Positions 1 to 11,322 of a stretch of DNA of 64,000 nucleotides are shown here, one piece after another. Location: the NCBI GenBank assembly GCA_014529385.2, contig CM043969.1, forward strand, positions 9,525,001-9,589,000, written 5' to 3'. The notes below the pieces were generated by a model that worked only from the letters and a program-made list of their open reading frames with translations, did no database searches and had not been told where the DNA came from. The translations under genes were made by a program, and so were the position numbers. This DNA is from Adiantum capillus-veneris (Eukaryota; Streptophyta; Polypodiopsida; Polypodiales; Pteridaceae). The number at the start of each line of letters is the position of its first letter. Position 1 is the first letter of the stretch.

Positions 1-442
1 GTAGACCTAAAATTCTGCAACTTCCAATAATAACTCACACTTGATTCTTTCAGAGAGAGCAATGTTTTGAAATCCACCTCGGATCCTACTTACCCTACTC
101 TTAGATTCTCATGCAATGGGGTTGTTGAAAGTGTCCACAAACACTCGTTTTCTGGTGTTTTTTATGTTTTTCAGAGCCTTGATCTTAAGACTTGTTTCGT
201 CTACCAATCATTCTCCAAATCCTAATCTAAATCTACAATTCTATAGTCCTAAAGGTACTCAGCAAGTACGATTACTTCCAAGCTACCTCTACACAGCAAA
301 AGACGACAATCTTAAGCTATGAGGTTTCTAAAAGAAAGTTTTGAACTCTAGGTGAACCTAGAGGGAGTTAAAGGACGACTACACAAGACGCTCATGTTTT
401 TTCCTAGTTTAGGTCTCTTTGATCCCCGGAAGCGGCGCCAAA
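1..442 (-). mobile_element. 5' leader of an E-family LTR element, cut by window start
   Basis: This is the reverse complement of the leader that follows the left LTR of element E (33452-33890). The order and much of the sequence match, including the stretch around 110-230. The right end (about 421-442) is a primer binding site that reads, on the minus strand, TTTGGCGCCGCTTCCGGGG, close to the common plant gypsy TGGCGCC primer site. It is better preserved than the equivalent site in E. The body of this element lies outside the window. Short open frames here are not convincing genes. Confidence 0.7.
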
Positions 443-1165
443 TGTGCGACGCATGTCTAACCTCACCATCCTACCTTATTGCAGTATTAGCGAGAACCAC
501 GGTTAATCTCTCAAACCATGGGACGAAGCTGACTCGACTAGTGCATAGAGGCTACAAGTGGTTTTCAATCTCTTGGAAAACAACTAACAACTCGCATCTA
601 ACTCAAGCTACACTCAAGTGACTGAAATCACCAAAAGCCAATCGCTCATCGGCAAGCAAATCACATCCGTTACAGCATCAAATGATATACAAACGTAACG
701 AAACTTCTAGGACAAGTTTATAAGACCTAAGCACACATGCTTATGGTCTCAAACCCCACTTTAGATCAAGTTCCAAATCCGCGATTATTAATAGTAGTGG
801 ATTTTTGACCTAGTCGTTTCGACCCAGAATGCATCTAAATGCTTAGCAATGATGACCCAGAATGCATCATAATGCTTAGCCTATGCTTAATTTTTTATTT
901 GAAAGTGTAAATTCCTAGTTATGATGAAATTAGGCCGTGGGTTGTCGGCGACGCCAAAAGCTACGAAATATTGTGAATGGCTTATATCAATGCGTAGAGC
1001 TCTTACCTGCGGTTGCAATGCAACAAACACAATCGAAATGTGACAACCGGAGAGGGAGTAGGAAGCGCGAGAAGGAGAGGAGTGAGTATCATTATCTCAC
1101 GCTGTGTATTTCTTATCCAAAAACTTACAAAAATTGGCTTTTATACCTTAGCCAAGGTTTTTGGG
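443..1165 (-). repeat. E-family LTR (5' LTR of the left-edge element), partial
   Basis: The segment starts with TG directly after the primer binding site and matches the reverse complement of the E LTRs (32720-33451 and 46440-47140). Shared landmarks are the TAATCGCGATTATTAA-like core near 780-795 and the tract at 1035-1110. Clear similarity fades near 1165, where E continues but this copy changes to unrelated or strongly diverged sequence. The outer end with the expected CTCAGTTAACA terminus was not found, so the LTR is truncated or belongs to another subfamily. Confidence 0.65.
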
Positions 1166-1349
1166 TGGTCAAAACTAATAATCTGGAGTTCTACCAAAGC
1201 TGGGAAATGACTCGCTGATAGAATCTAAAAGCATGTAGCCTTGGCTCATTAATTACAAAGTTTATCAGAGAAAATAGGAGTTACAATATTCCCGATTTAT
1301 CAAAATAATAATTTTTTTACAAAGAGAACGCCGAAAAATGGTGTCCGTG

Positions 1350-1713
1350 TTAGCTTGCTGCTAACATGATGCATGAAGCTTTCCATCTTCATAGCATCAC
1401 CTAGGTCACAAGGAGCACAAAGATTGTATTGTACCAAGTCTCTTTTGATGGGACAAACTATAATACAAATGCCTATTTGAGGGGGGACCGGCTCCACATA
1501 AATCCGGTCCTCAACTGTTGTCATGTTCTGTAAACTATCTCTCTTCCAATAGTATTGTCCATGCCAACTTAACTAAATGCTATGTTTAATTTTCTACCAT
1601 CAATTAAGTTTACCCTCTATGCTCACAAAGTAATTCCATAAAAGTGCTATCTCTAATTTCCGCTACTCTCAAATCTCATAGGCCATTTCCATTAAATGCT
1701 CCCTTGATTGGTG
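1350..1713 (+). repeat. D-family LTR fragment (solo or truncated)
   Basis: This matches the reverse complement of the first part of the D LTR (52799-53140). It contains the GGAGGGGGGACC-like run, the block at about 1480-1525 that covers CCGGTCCTCAACTGTTG, and an end near CCATTAAATG that corresponds to the D LTR terminus. Many substitutions and small indels make it an old copy. No partner LTR or target duplication was seen, so it may be a solo LTR remnant. Confidence 0.6.
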
Positions 1714-1748
1714 TACACTAGTGTCACATTATTTTGTAGTTTAATAGG

Positions 1749-2119
1749 GCACTCAAATACATGATGCGGACCCCCACACTTGTAGCATTGAAGAGGTGGT
1801 CTCTTGGCAATGAGATTGATATTTTGGCCTCTTGTCGCAAGAGCATCTACTTATAAATAGGCTTGACTTCTCCCCAGTAGTCTTCCATGTAGTATTGTGG
1901 ACACTCTTCAAGTGCATCGATTCCATAGGCAAGAATAGGGTCAATATCACCTTCACAATCCACACAAGCACTACATGACTCGCACCCCACTTGGTTCACA
2001 TGAGTGACTCTCAAATGCGGGGCTTGCAACCCTAACACTGGTGGAGGTGGTGTCCTTTGAACAACATTTTGGGCCCTAGGAACTGTAAGGTCTCCACCTT
2101 TCTCCAAAACCAATCCCAC
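1749..2119 (-). pseudogene. gag-like remnant with a CCHC knuckle
   Basis: Minus-strand reading frames hold a proline-rich stretch (1847-2119) and, in a shifted frame at 1749-1786, a nucleocapsid-type zinc knuckle CYKCGGPHHVFEC (C-x2-C-x3-H-x4-C). The x3 spacing is one shorter than the usual x4, and the knuckle of element A has the same x3 spacing. The frames are broken by at least one shift and by stops, so this is a relic of a retrotransposon gag. It probably belongs to a gypsy element in the A/A2 style, but that link rests only on the knuckle spacing and is weak. Confidence 0.5.
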
Positions 2120-2444
2120 ATGTAAATTAATTAAACCCAGTTTTCATACTACAAATAGTTACTATTTTTGGTAGTTTTTCTAAATCTGTCGGTGCCAAGA
2201 TGTTTAGAATGTTATAGACCTTTCAAAAATGAATAAATTTTTTTTTTGTGAAAAATCTCCTAAAATAGTAAGTTTTTGGTCACCCGACCCGTCTAGTTTT
2301 GACCGGCTCGTCAAACTGCACCCGTATCCAGAATTTGAAAAAATGCAATTTCGAACACCGAGAGCTGCTAAATATGGTAGGTACTCGGGATGATGCACCT
2401 TAGCTCCATCTTAGCACAGCAAGTTTCAGAGTTAAAATCCAAGC
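2120..2444. other. No gene seen
   Basis: AT-rich sequence between the gag relic and a possible LTR start. Short open frames lack recognisable motifs. Probably decayed transposon DNA. Confidence 0.4.
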
Positions 2445-3759
2445 TGTAACGACCGTCTAAGGATAAAAATAAATTTTTATTTCTAAGGCTAGCAGGAGCA
2501 CCGACACTCGGGGACTGGTGTGTGCACAGGCTCTAGGCCATTGGGAGCTTTCTTTAGCAGTTAGAGGGCGCCCCCACTCATCTAGGAGCTTGTGGGAGAG
2601 TTTCCAAGCAAGAGAGAAAGTGTGAGACTCAGTTAAAGCAAGCAAATTGGACACTTGCAAGCTATGCACTCAAGCTGCCATGCATGACCAAAGTGCTCAT
2701 CCAGATGCAATTAGCAGCATAATTCGACCTCTTGAGGTTGGGAGCCTATTTAAGGACCTTTTCCCACACAAACACACACACACGCACAGAGATACTCAGT
2801 ACACACACACTCTCTCTCACACACACATACCTTGAGCGAGTGTTGCCGGCATACACAATCTCTAGGAGAGGATTAAGGGAAGGAAGTGCTGCCAATTTCT
2901 TGTCAGATTAGGCTTCTTGGATCAGCAATCAAGGTCTTAATCAACTCGAATTACGGTAATCTTGAGTTAAATTCATGCTTACATCTTAATCTCTCTATGA
3001 ATCCCTTATTTTCCGCTAATACTATGCATAATCTAACTACTCTACCTAGTAGAAACTCTCTAAATCACCATGTGATTAGTCTATTTCGCTTTCTTAATCC
3101 CATTAGCTAATTATGCATCAAGTCAACCTCCTAATCACAAATAAATCCATGGTTAGTAAGAAGGAATTACCAGTTAGTCAATTCAATGATTGAGTGGTGG
3201 AGATTGACCCAATTTCTAGCAATGTAACTAATTAAACAACCCCAATTTGTCATTTCATTAGGAAAGAGTTTAATTAAAGGATTAAACTCATATTTCAAGA
3301 GATTAATGTGTAATTAGAAGAGTTAATTCCCCCTCTCAAAATTAACTGTCACTAAAGAACATAATTTCTTCCGCATATGCATAAGACATAACTGCATCTT
3401 TCCGTTCATTTTTTAGAAGGAATTAGTACACTAAAATCATCATTGAACCACTCTAATTAAGCAAGTAACTACAAGAACTTAATTCTCCAATTTCCTAAGC
3501 TAAGAACCTTAATTCAAAGTCAAATTCCATAAGTTCAGAAGAAGATGCTATCCTAAATTGATGTAATTATGTCTTGGATCACCTAATATTACCCCAAATT
3601 TACCCAAAATTAGATAGATGAGTAATAACCGTACTTGAAGTTAATCTACTCCTTCCGTATAAGAGCAATTTCTTGATAAGACTAACCATGTTGTATTCGG
3701 ACCGTTTGTGGTTATTATGGTAATATTGAACACTAGTATCATCTTTAGTAGTGAGTATA
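2445..3759 (+). other. Possible LTR and leader of a degraded plus-strand gypsy element
   Basis: The stretch begins TGTAACGACC at 2445, a form seen at many plant gypsy LTR starts. It carries a CA-rich tract at 2768-2827 and then AT-rich untranslated sequence up to a gag-like start codon at 3760. No second LTR or target duplication was found in the window, so the LTR assignment is tentative. No open frame here looks coding. Confidence 0.3.
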
Positions 3760-3960
3760 ATGGCCCCAAAGAGGACCCGTTTTGGTAGATCTCACGACCA
3801 TGAGGCCGGAACAAGCAACACCAGCGGAAAGGGAAAGGCTCCTATCGTCGAGCAAGCACCGGCCATCTCACGAAGCAATCAAAAGGAGATTATTGAGGTA
3901 GGTCTAGTTTTAATTCAAGTACAGTTTAATAATATTGCATTCGGAAAGGTAGGAAAGTAA
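3760..3960 (+). pseudogene. Truncated gag-like N-terminus
   Basis: An open frame starting at ATG 3760 encodes a basic, serine/threonine-rich start (MAPKRTRFGRSHDHEAG) of the kind found at the N-terminus of plant gypsy gag-pol proteins. It follows a long AT-rich leader. After about 45 residues the sequence changes character and the frame soon stops at 3958-3960, so the rest of the gene is missing. The family call is by composition and position only. Confidence 0.3.
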
Positions 3961-5148
3961 CATTAACCCAAAACATGTTGGAAGATCCAATGGAGACCAC
4001 GGCATTTTAATTGATGCATTTAAATTCAAGTAGGAAAGAATGTTTTTGGGATATACTGTCTAGTGTAGGAAAGACTCTTTGCTAGGGAAAATTTACTCAA
4101 CCAGTTCATTTTTAATTCCAATGTTGATTTAGTCCTGATCCCCCTATTGATCTCACAGGGGCATCTCGCGAAGTTCTCGCTGTAACTAGGATTACCTAGC
4201 TTAGGGCTTTGATCCACGTCTTGCATTCTTTACAGTGGATACCCACGACTTGCGTTATTTGCGGTGGGATGTTCATGTCGTGCTTTTTATGCGATGGACA
4301 AACCTAGTTGTATGGGCAACTAGGTGACAACGGGTGGAGTTAACACTCGCTGGGGGATTTTGTGCCTCCATGACATTGGAAGTTTAAATGAAATGAGTTA
4401 TTGAGTGACTTTTTACTAGAAAGATTGTTTTGGTGCTGCTTTGAAAAATTGTTTGAAGGGCTATCTTAACACAACCTATGAATTGGAATTAATCAATGAA
4501 TATATATGTTGAACAAAAAATGTGTTAGTAATTAGGACACACAAGACAAAGTGTGAGTATGGGGGTGGAAAGTGGGGGCTTGGCTCGGGTTGCCAATGCC
4601 TATGAGAAGGGTGGTCCCGATTGGTCGGGAACTCTCTATCCCCATAGTACGATAAATGACATTAGAATTACTCATTACACCAAAATCAGTGAAGTCCCAA
4701 GTGTGCGTGCCTCTGAAATCAATGGGGAAAAAGGCACTCGAGACTTCTCTCCTTCTGGAAGGTGAGTCTTAGGATCAATAATTGGTCAGACACGCTTTTC
4801 CCTGCGGGGTGGAACTAAATCTTGTTGCTAGTAGGCTCGACTCAATTCACTTGGTGATGAGAGCTCGTCCGCTAGTTGATCCCTTAAACCACCTTGTTTG
4901 CTTCCACTAAAGATCTAGTGGCCACCAGGTTTACCATCAGAACCGTCGTTTGAGATGACGGGGTGGGGACCTCACAGGAACCATGTGTTGTGATGGTTGT
5001 TCAAAAGGTGGGGCAGACATCAATGCAGGCACTCGAGGTGTGTTCGTCCATGATAAAGTTGGTTTATTTGCCATCGCACGTTTAAATACTATGCAATCCT
5101 TGGCTTGACGAACATACCTCCCACATGCATTGCAAATCTCGTTAAATT
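3961..5148. other. Unassigned, probably decayed transposon DNA
   Basis: No convincing gene. Imperfect short repeats occur at 4205-4290 (related ACGACTTGCGTT-like phrases). Frames on both strands are short. From about 4900 rightwards the sequence may already belong to base element A2, downstream of its gag, but I found no diagnostic motif. Confidence 0.3.
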
Positions 5149-6009
5149 TTACTCTAAACGTAGGGAATCCACACTGGTACTATGTGGAACAAAGCAAACG
5201 GAGCACCATTGTTGCTCCCTTCTCGGATACACATTATTGTTTTGCAAAGCACGATTATCCTTAAGATTTTCTTGAATAGCCTTGGTTAGGTCAGCCAAAT
5301 TCATCTCAGACAGATTTTTATCTTTGACAATGGGTTTTATGGTTATTGGCTCATGTCTAATTGCTTGTGAGCTAGTAGATTTTGGCTCAAACAAACACTT
5401 TTTCTCATGCAATCATTAAATTTTCCTCCAATTGGATTGCATTGGTGGGGACTACCTCCCCAAGTAGTGATACCTCTATTGACTAGGCCATTATAGATAT
5501 CCTCATGTCGTAGTCCCCTAATAAATCTATCAAGAAATTGGTTTTGTTAAAACGCTCATTTGGATTACAATGAGAGTTCAAATTCTTCAAGCAACTAATA
5601 AAGTCTCTCACTGACTCGCCTTCCTCATGTTGGGCTTTCTAGAGCTGAGAGGCTATACCCCAAAAGCACTCCCTCTCGTATGTACTCTTCAAGAAGAAAC
5701 TTTTGAGAGTGGAATAGTGCGTGCGTTCTTCATTCCTTAGGGTTCTATACCAATCTCCTTCCTTCCCACTTAGAATCAAGCTTAAAGCCTTGTACTTATG
5801 TAGCTCATTGTGCTCTTCTAAGTAATCACATACTTGTTCAAATACATCCATTTGCTGCCTAACATCTCCGTCTCCACTGAATTTTTTTTAAGCTTGGCTA
5901 CTTGTACTGCCTTGCTTCTAGGCTCTCTATAAGGTGTGCTACGCATATTTTCACCAATAGATCGAATAGCTTGAGCGAATGTTGCCAAGTCACCCAAGTG
6001 AGAAAGAAT
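5149..6009 (-). pseudogene. gag domain of base gypsy element A2 (downstream part)
   Basis: The minus strand encodes a retrotransposon gag (capsid-like) region. It has a stretch about a QVCDYLEEHN helix, the core KALSLILSGKEGDWYRTL with the usual W-[FY] pair, then, after stops, SVRDFI-like helices. A degenerate knuckle WCSVCFVPHST at about 5190 lacks its last cysteine. Several stops and shifts mark it as dead. The copia element at 6010 cuts the reading frame. The upstream part resumes at 11547 after one copy of the AGAAT target duplication, and joining the flanks restores the frame across the site. Confidence 0.6.
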
Positions 6010-6233
6010 TGAAGTCGCGGAGCGGAGCGTGGGTCGACTCTCTCTCACACACACACACACATAGTGAGCTTACACAGTACACAGTACGCAGAGAACTGTT
6101 AGAAGGGTTATCTCCCAATTTCTTTAGTATTCACAAAGAATATGTTAGTATATACAAAGAGTTAGAGGTAAGTGAGTTAGGCGGGCGGGCGGCCATATCC
6201 GCATAAGAGGCCACTTGGGCTTTAATCCCAACA
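6010..6233 (-). repeat. 3' LTR of the copia element
   Basis: 224 bp, TGAAGTCG to CCCAACA on the plus strand, so TG...CA on both strands. It differs from the other LTR at three positions: near 6063, 6146 and 6191. It contains a short CA repeat. Confidence 0.95.
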
Positions 6234-6245
6234 ACCTCCCACTTA
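6234..6245 (-). other. Polypurine tract of the copia element
   Basis: On the minus strand AAGTGGGAGGT sits directly next to the LTR start TGTTGGG. This is the expected position for plus-strand DNA priming. Confidence 0.85.
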
Positions 6246-6317
6246 AAGTCCAATGTGGCACTTTAAGTAACTGTAAATCTATGAACATAAATGTACAAAG
6301 ATTTACATGGCTGCCAT

Positions 6318-8651
6318 CTATCCAATGCCCAACAACTCACGACAATGCACAAAGCCCTCTCCTGGAAGTCCCTTTGTGAGTAGATCAGCAGGATTGTCCT
6401 TGGTGTGGATCTTCAGCAGTTGTATCTGCTTGTCTTCAAGTACTTCCCTAATGAAGTGATACTTCACATCAATATGCTTAGTCTTCGAATGGAACACTGG
6501 ATTCTTTGCCAATTGTATAGCACTTTGACTATCACAATATAACTCTGGCATATCTGCATTGATTCCCAAGTCTGCAACCAATCTACCAAGCCAAATAGCT
6601 TCTTTGCATGCCTCATTTGCTGCAACATACTCAGCTTCTGTAGTAGACTGCGTAACACAAGCTTGTATTCGAGATCGCCATGATATGGCACCTCCAGCCA
6701 ATGTAAAGACATAGCCTGATGTAGATCTCCTCTTATCCAAGTCTCCTGCATAATCTGAGTCAGTGTATCCTCTGACACTCAAATCCTGACTACCATAGCA
6801 TATGCGCATACTCTTTGTATGTTTTAAGTATCTCATGATACCTTTCACTGCCTCCCAATGTTTCTTGCCGGGATTTGACATATATCTGCTAACCACTCCC
6901 ACTGCAAATGCAATATCCGGACGTGTAGCAATCATTGCATACATCAAACTACCCACTGCAGACGCATATGGAATCTTATCCATTTCAGCCTTTTCTTCCT
7001 CAGACACAGGACAATCTTGTTTGCTAAGTTTCACATATGGTGGCAATGGAACACTCAATGCCTTTCCCTTCTCCATATTGAAACGTTGCAAAACCTTGTC
7101 AATATACTCTGTTTGAGATAACCAAATCAACTTCTTTGATCTGTCTCTCTCAATGCGCATACCAAGTATATGACTTGCCTCACCCATGTCTTTCATGTCA
7201 AACGATTTTGCCATCTTTGACTTCAAAGCTGAAATTTCTTCCAAGTGTTTGCCAGCAATCAACATGTCATCCACATACAAAATAAGGATCAGCCAACTGC
7301 CATCCTTAGCCTTCTTTGTATATAGACAGTGATCGAAGTCACTACGTTTGTAGCCTTGAGAAAGCATAAACTGGTGGAACTTATGGTACCATGCCCTCGG
7401 TGATTGTTTTAAGCCATAAAGACTCTTTAACAACTGGCATACCAAATGTTCCATGCCTTTCTCAACAAACCCTTCTGGCTGCTGCATGTAAATTTCCACA
7501 TCTAAATCACCATGCAAGAACGCTGTCTTGACATCCATTTGGTGCAACACCAAATCCAATATAGCAACCAATGCAAGAAAGCATCTCAATGTAGTCATCT
7601 TGACCACTGGAGAGAAGACTTCATCAAAGTCAATGCCTTGTTCTTGCTTAAAGCCCTTTGCAACAAGCCTTGCTTTGTACTTTGGCTGACTATCATGAGC
7701 GGTGATCTTATACCTGTAAACCCATTTACAAGGTAGAGCCTTTTTGCCCTGTGGTAATTTAACCAACTTCCATGTCTGGTTTTTATGCAGAGCTGTCATC
7801 TCTGACTGCATGGCCAACTGCCATTTTTTCGAGTCAACCACTTGTAATGCTTCCTTGTAACAAGATGGTTCTCCGCAATCTGTGAGCATGACATAATTTA
7901 GAGATGGCACATAACGATCAGGTGGTTTGGAGACACGCTCAGAACGGCTCACCACAACTGATTCTGCCTCTCTAGCCACTATAGGCTGTTCCTGAGCCTG
8001 ACCATGCTGTCTTGATGTGCTAGCACTAGGTCCATCTTCCCTGAAGACAACTCTTCTGATCTCCTCTGTCTTCTCTGGCTTAGCGTGAAACTTGGCTTCA
8101 TTGAAATGCACATCATTGCTACGAATAAGCTTTCTGGACTCAGGATCCCAAAGCCGGTAACCCATCTCGCCCGATTCTCCGTAGCCAAGAAATATACACT
8201 TCTTGCTCTTTGGTTCTAACTTATTTCTGAACTCCTTAGGAATATGGCTATAAGCTTCACAACCAAAGACTCTGAGATGCTTATACGAAGGTGCCTTGCC
8301 TGTCCATAGCATCTCGGCCACTGCACTCTTATCCAGAACCCTACTAGGAGACCTGTTGATCAAATGGACTGCTGTAGCCACTGCTTCCGCCCAAAATCCA
8401 TCAGGCAACTCAGCATTTGACAACATGCTTCTGACTTTCTCTTGTATGGTCCTATTCATACGTTCTGCAACCCCATTCTGTGAAGGATTATATGGTGCAG
8501 TAAGTTCCCGCTTAATCCCTTTTGCTTCACAAAAGTCTTGAAAAGCTTTGGAAACGTACTCTCCACCATTGTCAGTTCTCAAGCACTTCAGCTTCTGACC
8601 ACTGATTCTCCACCAGCTGCAAGAATGTCTTAAAGACCTTGAGCACCTCAT
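6318..8651 (-). CDS. copia pol, second part: integrase end, reverse transcriptase, RNase H
   Basis: The 777-codon frame is continuous with the copia polyprotein apart from about its first 18 codons, which are out of frame with the gene. It starts with the integrase second and third acidic residues (RTDNGGEY, then QNGVAERMNRT). Reverse transcriptase follows: the TAFLHGDL motif and the catalytic YVDD in LILILYVDDMLIAG. RNase H follows: YTDSDYAGD, STTEAEYVA and LYCDSQSA. The stop is just inside the polypurine tract and LTR. No internal stop was seen, so the frameshift at its upstream edge near 8592 is the main obstacle to a complete polyprotein. The length matches a normal copia pol half. Confidence 0.93.
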   Translation of the reverse strand: MRCSRSLRHSCSWWRISGQKLKCLRTDNGGEYVSKAFQDFCEAKGIKRELTAPYNPSQNGVAERMNRTIQEKVRSMLSNAELPDGFWAEAVATAVHLINRSPSRVLDKSAVAEMLWTGKAPSYKHLRVFGCEAYSHIPKEFRNKLEPKSKKCIFLGYGESGEMGYRLWDPESRKLIRSNDVHFNEAKFHAKPEKTEEIRRVVFREDGPSASTSRQHGQAQEQPIVAREAESVVVSRSERVSKPPDRYVPSLNYVMLTDCGEPSCYKEALQVVDSKKWQLAMQSEMTALHKNQTWKLVKLPQGKKALPCKWVYRYKITAHDSQPKYKARLVAKGFKQEQGIDFDEVFSPVVKMTTLRCFLALVAILDLVLHQMDVKTAFLHGDLDVEIYMQQPEGFVEKGMEHLVCQLLKSLYGLKQSPRAWYHKFHQFMLSQGYKRSDFDHCLYTKKAKDGSWLILILYVDDMLIAGKHLEEISALKSKMAKSFDMKDMGEASHILGMRIERDRSKKLIWLSQTEYIDKVLQRFNMEKGKALSVPLPPYVKLSKQDCPVSEEEKAEMDKIPYASAVGSLMYAMIATRPDIAFAVGVVSRYMSNPGKKHWEAVKGIMRYLKHTKSMRICYGSQDLSVRGYTDSDYAGDLDKRRSTSGYVFTLAGGAISWRSRIQACVTQSTTEAEYVAANEACKEAIWLGRLVADLGINADMPELYCDSQSAIQLAKNPVFHSKTKHIDVKYHFIREVLEDKQIQLLKIHTKDNPADLLTKGLPGEGFVHCRELLGIG

Positions 8652-10290
8652 CCTTGTGCTTCAAGAAGTAAACCCATACTTTGCGAGAATAGTCATCTAT
8701 GAATGTACAAAAGTACGCTGCTCCCCCTAGTGACAAACTAGGCATTGGTCCGCATAGATCACTGTGTACAAGAGCTAACCGTTCGTCCCTACGATTCCTC
8801 TTTGATCTGTGCGGTTCCTGTGTTTGCTTACCATAAACACAATGCTCACAAAACTCGAAATCTTGAAATGAAAAGCCAGGCAAATAACCATAATGAGAAA
8901 GTATTTCCATTCCTCTTTTTGACATATGTCCCAACCTACGATGCCACAGTGACACACTTGGCTGCTCAATCACATTAATTACATGGTTTTTAACCTCTGA
9001 AACATGTAAAGTGTACAGAGTTCCTGACTTGCTGCCATGTGCTACAGTCATCGAACCTTTGGAGATCTTCCAAGCGCTGTTCCCAAAAACTGTCACATAA
9101 CCCGCGTCATCCAACTTCCCTGTACTAATCAAGCTCTTTCGGATTGCTGGAACATGTCTGACATTCTTGAGCCATAAAGAAGAGCCATTCTGAAACTTCA
9201 ACTGCACATCTCCCACTCCAAGTATGTCACAAACCTGCTCATTGCCAAGTCTGACATAGTCTTTAGTAGCCACATATGATGTAAACCACTCTTTGTGCGG
9301 AGAAACATGTAAAGATGCCCCTGAGTCGATAATCCAATCACTCATAGCATGTCCATCCTCTGCAGTCAAGAAAACAGAATCAAGATTGCTTGTAAGGAAG
9401 ATGTCACCAGCTGCTATACCAGAATCACTGTCTGAACCAGATCCTGTGACATTCACCTCTTCAATCTTCACTGAACTCTTCTTTTCATCTTGCTCAGAAC
9501 TCTTTGTTTTGCCTTTTTCTTGTTTCCACTTCGTACAGTCTCGCTTCATGTGACCCTTCTTGCCACAATGGTAGCATTCTATGTCATCCTTTGACTTCGA
9601 ATCACGAGACTTACTTCGGTTTTGTGCCTTCTTACCCTTCTTCTCTTTAAACAGTTGTCTCCCTCGAACGACCAAAGCACTATTGCCTTTGCCTTTGTCA
9701 ATGTTCTTCCTGTTCACTTCCTCTGTGAGCAAGCTGCCTTCTACATTGGCACTTGTAAGACCTTCTGGCGCGACAGAATTACTTAACGCTGTACGAAAAG
9801 TATCCCAACTGTCTGGCAAAGTGATTAAGAGAAACATAGCCTTCACTGAATCTGGAAAGACTATCTCCTGTGCTGTTAACTGGCTGAAAATTGAGTGAAA
9901 TTCATTCAGATGATTTGACATGGCTGTCCCTTCCTTCATCTTCAAATCCACCAATTTCTTGAGCCAGTAAATCTGAGAAGCAGCACTTTGTTTCTCGTAC
10001 ATATCACATAGCTTTTGCCATACGCCATACGCTGTAGTCTCTTCTGCTACGTTGAAGTAAACATTTTCTGCCAGTGTCAGCATGATTGTGGAACAAGCTA
10101 ACTCGTCAAGCTCTTCCCACTCATCTTCAGCCATAAATTCTGGTCTCTCCCCTTTGAGCTTCAGTGGCTTCACTTGTTTTTTCTGCACCAAAACCTGCCA
10201 AATCTGCTTCTTCCAGAATGGAAAGTTTGTGCCATCCAGCTTCTTTATGTTGTAAAGAGTCTCACTGTGAGAAGATGCCATATCTGCCAA
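8572..10290 (-). CDS. copia gag-protease-integrase, first part
   Basis: A 572-codon frame from ATG at 10290. The order of domains is normal for copia. An N-terminal gag region (LDGTNFPFWKKQI, then a UBN2-like helical core) is followed by the CCHC knuckle CYHCGKKGHMKRDC (about residues 238-251), the aspartic protease active site WIIDSGASLHVS (about 318), the integrase HHCC zinc site (LWHRRLGH, then FCEHC) and the first integrase aspartate (HSDLCGPM). The frame then runs out through a shift near 8592: the last codons, from QWSEAEVL on, are out of frame with the downstream part. A one- or two-base indel is the simplest cause. Confidence 0.93.
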   Translation of the reverse strand: MADMASSHSETLYNIKKLDGTNFPFWKKQIWQVLVQKKQVKPLKLKGERPEFMAEDEWEELDELACSTIMLTLAENVYFNVAEETTAYGVWQKLCDMYEKQSAASQIYWLKKLVDLKMKEGTAMSNHLNEFHSIFSQLTAQEIVFPDSVKAMFLLITLPDSWDTFRTALSNSVAPEGLTSANVEGSLLTEEVNRKNIDKGKGNSALVVRGRQLFKEKKGKKAQNRSKSRDSKSKDDIECYHCGKKGHMKRDCTKWKQEKGKTKSSEQDEKKSSVKIEEVNVTGSGSDSDSGIAAGDIFLTSNLDSVFLTAEDGHAMSDWIIDSGASLHVSPHKEWFTSYVATKDYVRLGNEQVCDILGVGDVQLKFQNGSSLWLKNVRHVPAIRKSLISTGKLDDAGYVTVFGNSAWKISKGSMTVAHGSKSGTLYTLHVSEVKNHVINVIEQPSVSLWHRRLGHMSKRGMEILSHYGYLPGFSFQDFEFCEHCVYGKQTQEPHRSKRNRRDERLALVHSDLCGPMPSLSLGGAAYFCTFIDDYSRKVWVYFLKHKDEVLKVFKTFLQLVENQWSEAEVLEN

Positions 10291-11302
10291 ACTGTTTACT
10301 CCTGAGAAAAATCCGGCAGAGTTTCCCCTGTAAACTGGCCTCTGTACACAGTAAACAAGCTATAATCAACAAGCTGAACACCTCTCCTCAGGAACTGTCA
10401 GTATTTTTGAAAATTTTTGACAGAGTCTCCCCTGTAAACTGAGATCTGGGAACCAAAAGATAGCTCAAAAACAATCATAAATAGCTGACCAGTGACAAAT
10501 CCTGTAAGCATACACTGTCTCCTCTCTGGGCGATGACAGAACCTGTATCTGTCTCAAGACTGAACTCTGAACAATGCCTCAACGGCCTGACGCATAAGAT
10601 GCAATCCAGTGTCTACACAAAGTCATACATCCTAAGGGATAAAAGTCGCCGAAGAGGATGCGTGTAGAGGGGAACTCCAGCAACCTAATCCACCTCACAC
10701 TGGGTAACCCAGCCCCCAGTGCTTGGCTTCAAAAAACCTCACACACGACCCTCTCAGATGGCTCAGCAAACTGCCCAGAACTAGCATACATCCTATAATA
10801 GACCAATCACTGTCCTATGACCGCTGCGGCGCTCTGTCTGCTAGCGTGACTCACAACTAGCAGACCCACAATCACAGTACATCAATCTGCAATACATGCC
10901 AGTGGTGTCAAGCCGTCGTATGGCCACACCTCCCCTGGAACCTGGCAAGCACAAGAAGTAGCAATGCAGACTGCAATATATATATCTGATGATATATATG
11001 TGTACCTGGTCTATAGATGATGCTCTGAAGACGAATAAGTGATGTATGTCGATGTCGATATTGATGTCGACCACCTCCTGCTTGCCAATCTACACAAGAC
11101 GGATTTCTTTGCGGCTGAAATCTATCTTCTGCTGTAGTGCTCAGAACGAAATTCTGAGGGCATAAACGGCTTCGAAAGGGGGGTAAAACCCCAGGTCACC
11201 TGATGGAAACGCTCCCGGAACGCCGAGTGTGAATTTTCAAACTCCGGATCCAGAATCTGCCGAAAAAGTGCGCGCGCGCGCGATTGCGCAAATCCGCACT
11301 GA
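10291..11302 (-). other. copia 5' leader
   Basis: About 1 kb of untranslated leader between the primer binding site and the gag start. It includes a (CG)n run at 11271-11280. No convincing gene; one short minus frame (10841-11074) lacks motifs. Confidence 0.7.
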
Positions 11303-11320
11303 ACCAAGGCTCTGATACCA
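11303..11320 (-). other. Primer binding site of the copia element
   Basis: On the minus strand TGGTATCAGAGCCTTGGT lies two bases inside the 5' LTR. TGGTATCAGAGC is complementary to the 3' end of plant initiator tRNA-Met. Confidence 0.92.
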
Positions 11321-11322
11321 AT

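Noticed and set aside
1165..1349. Possible continuation of the E-family LTR
   Set aside because: Only scattered short matches remain after 1165, one of them in the opposite orientation, so similarity cannot be claimed.
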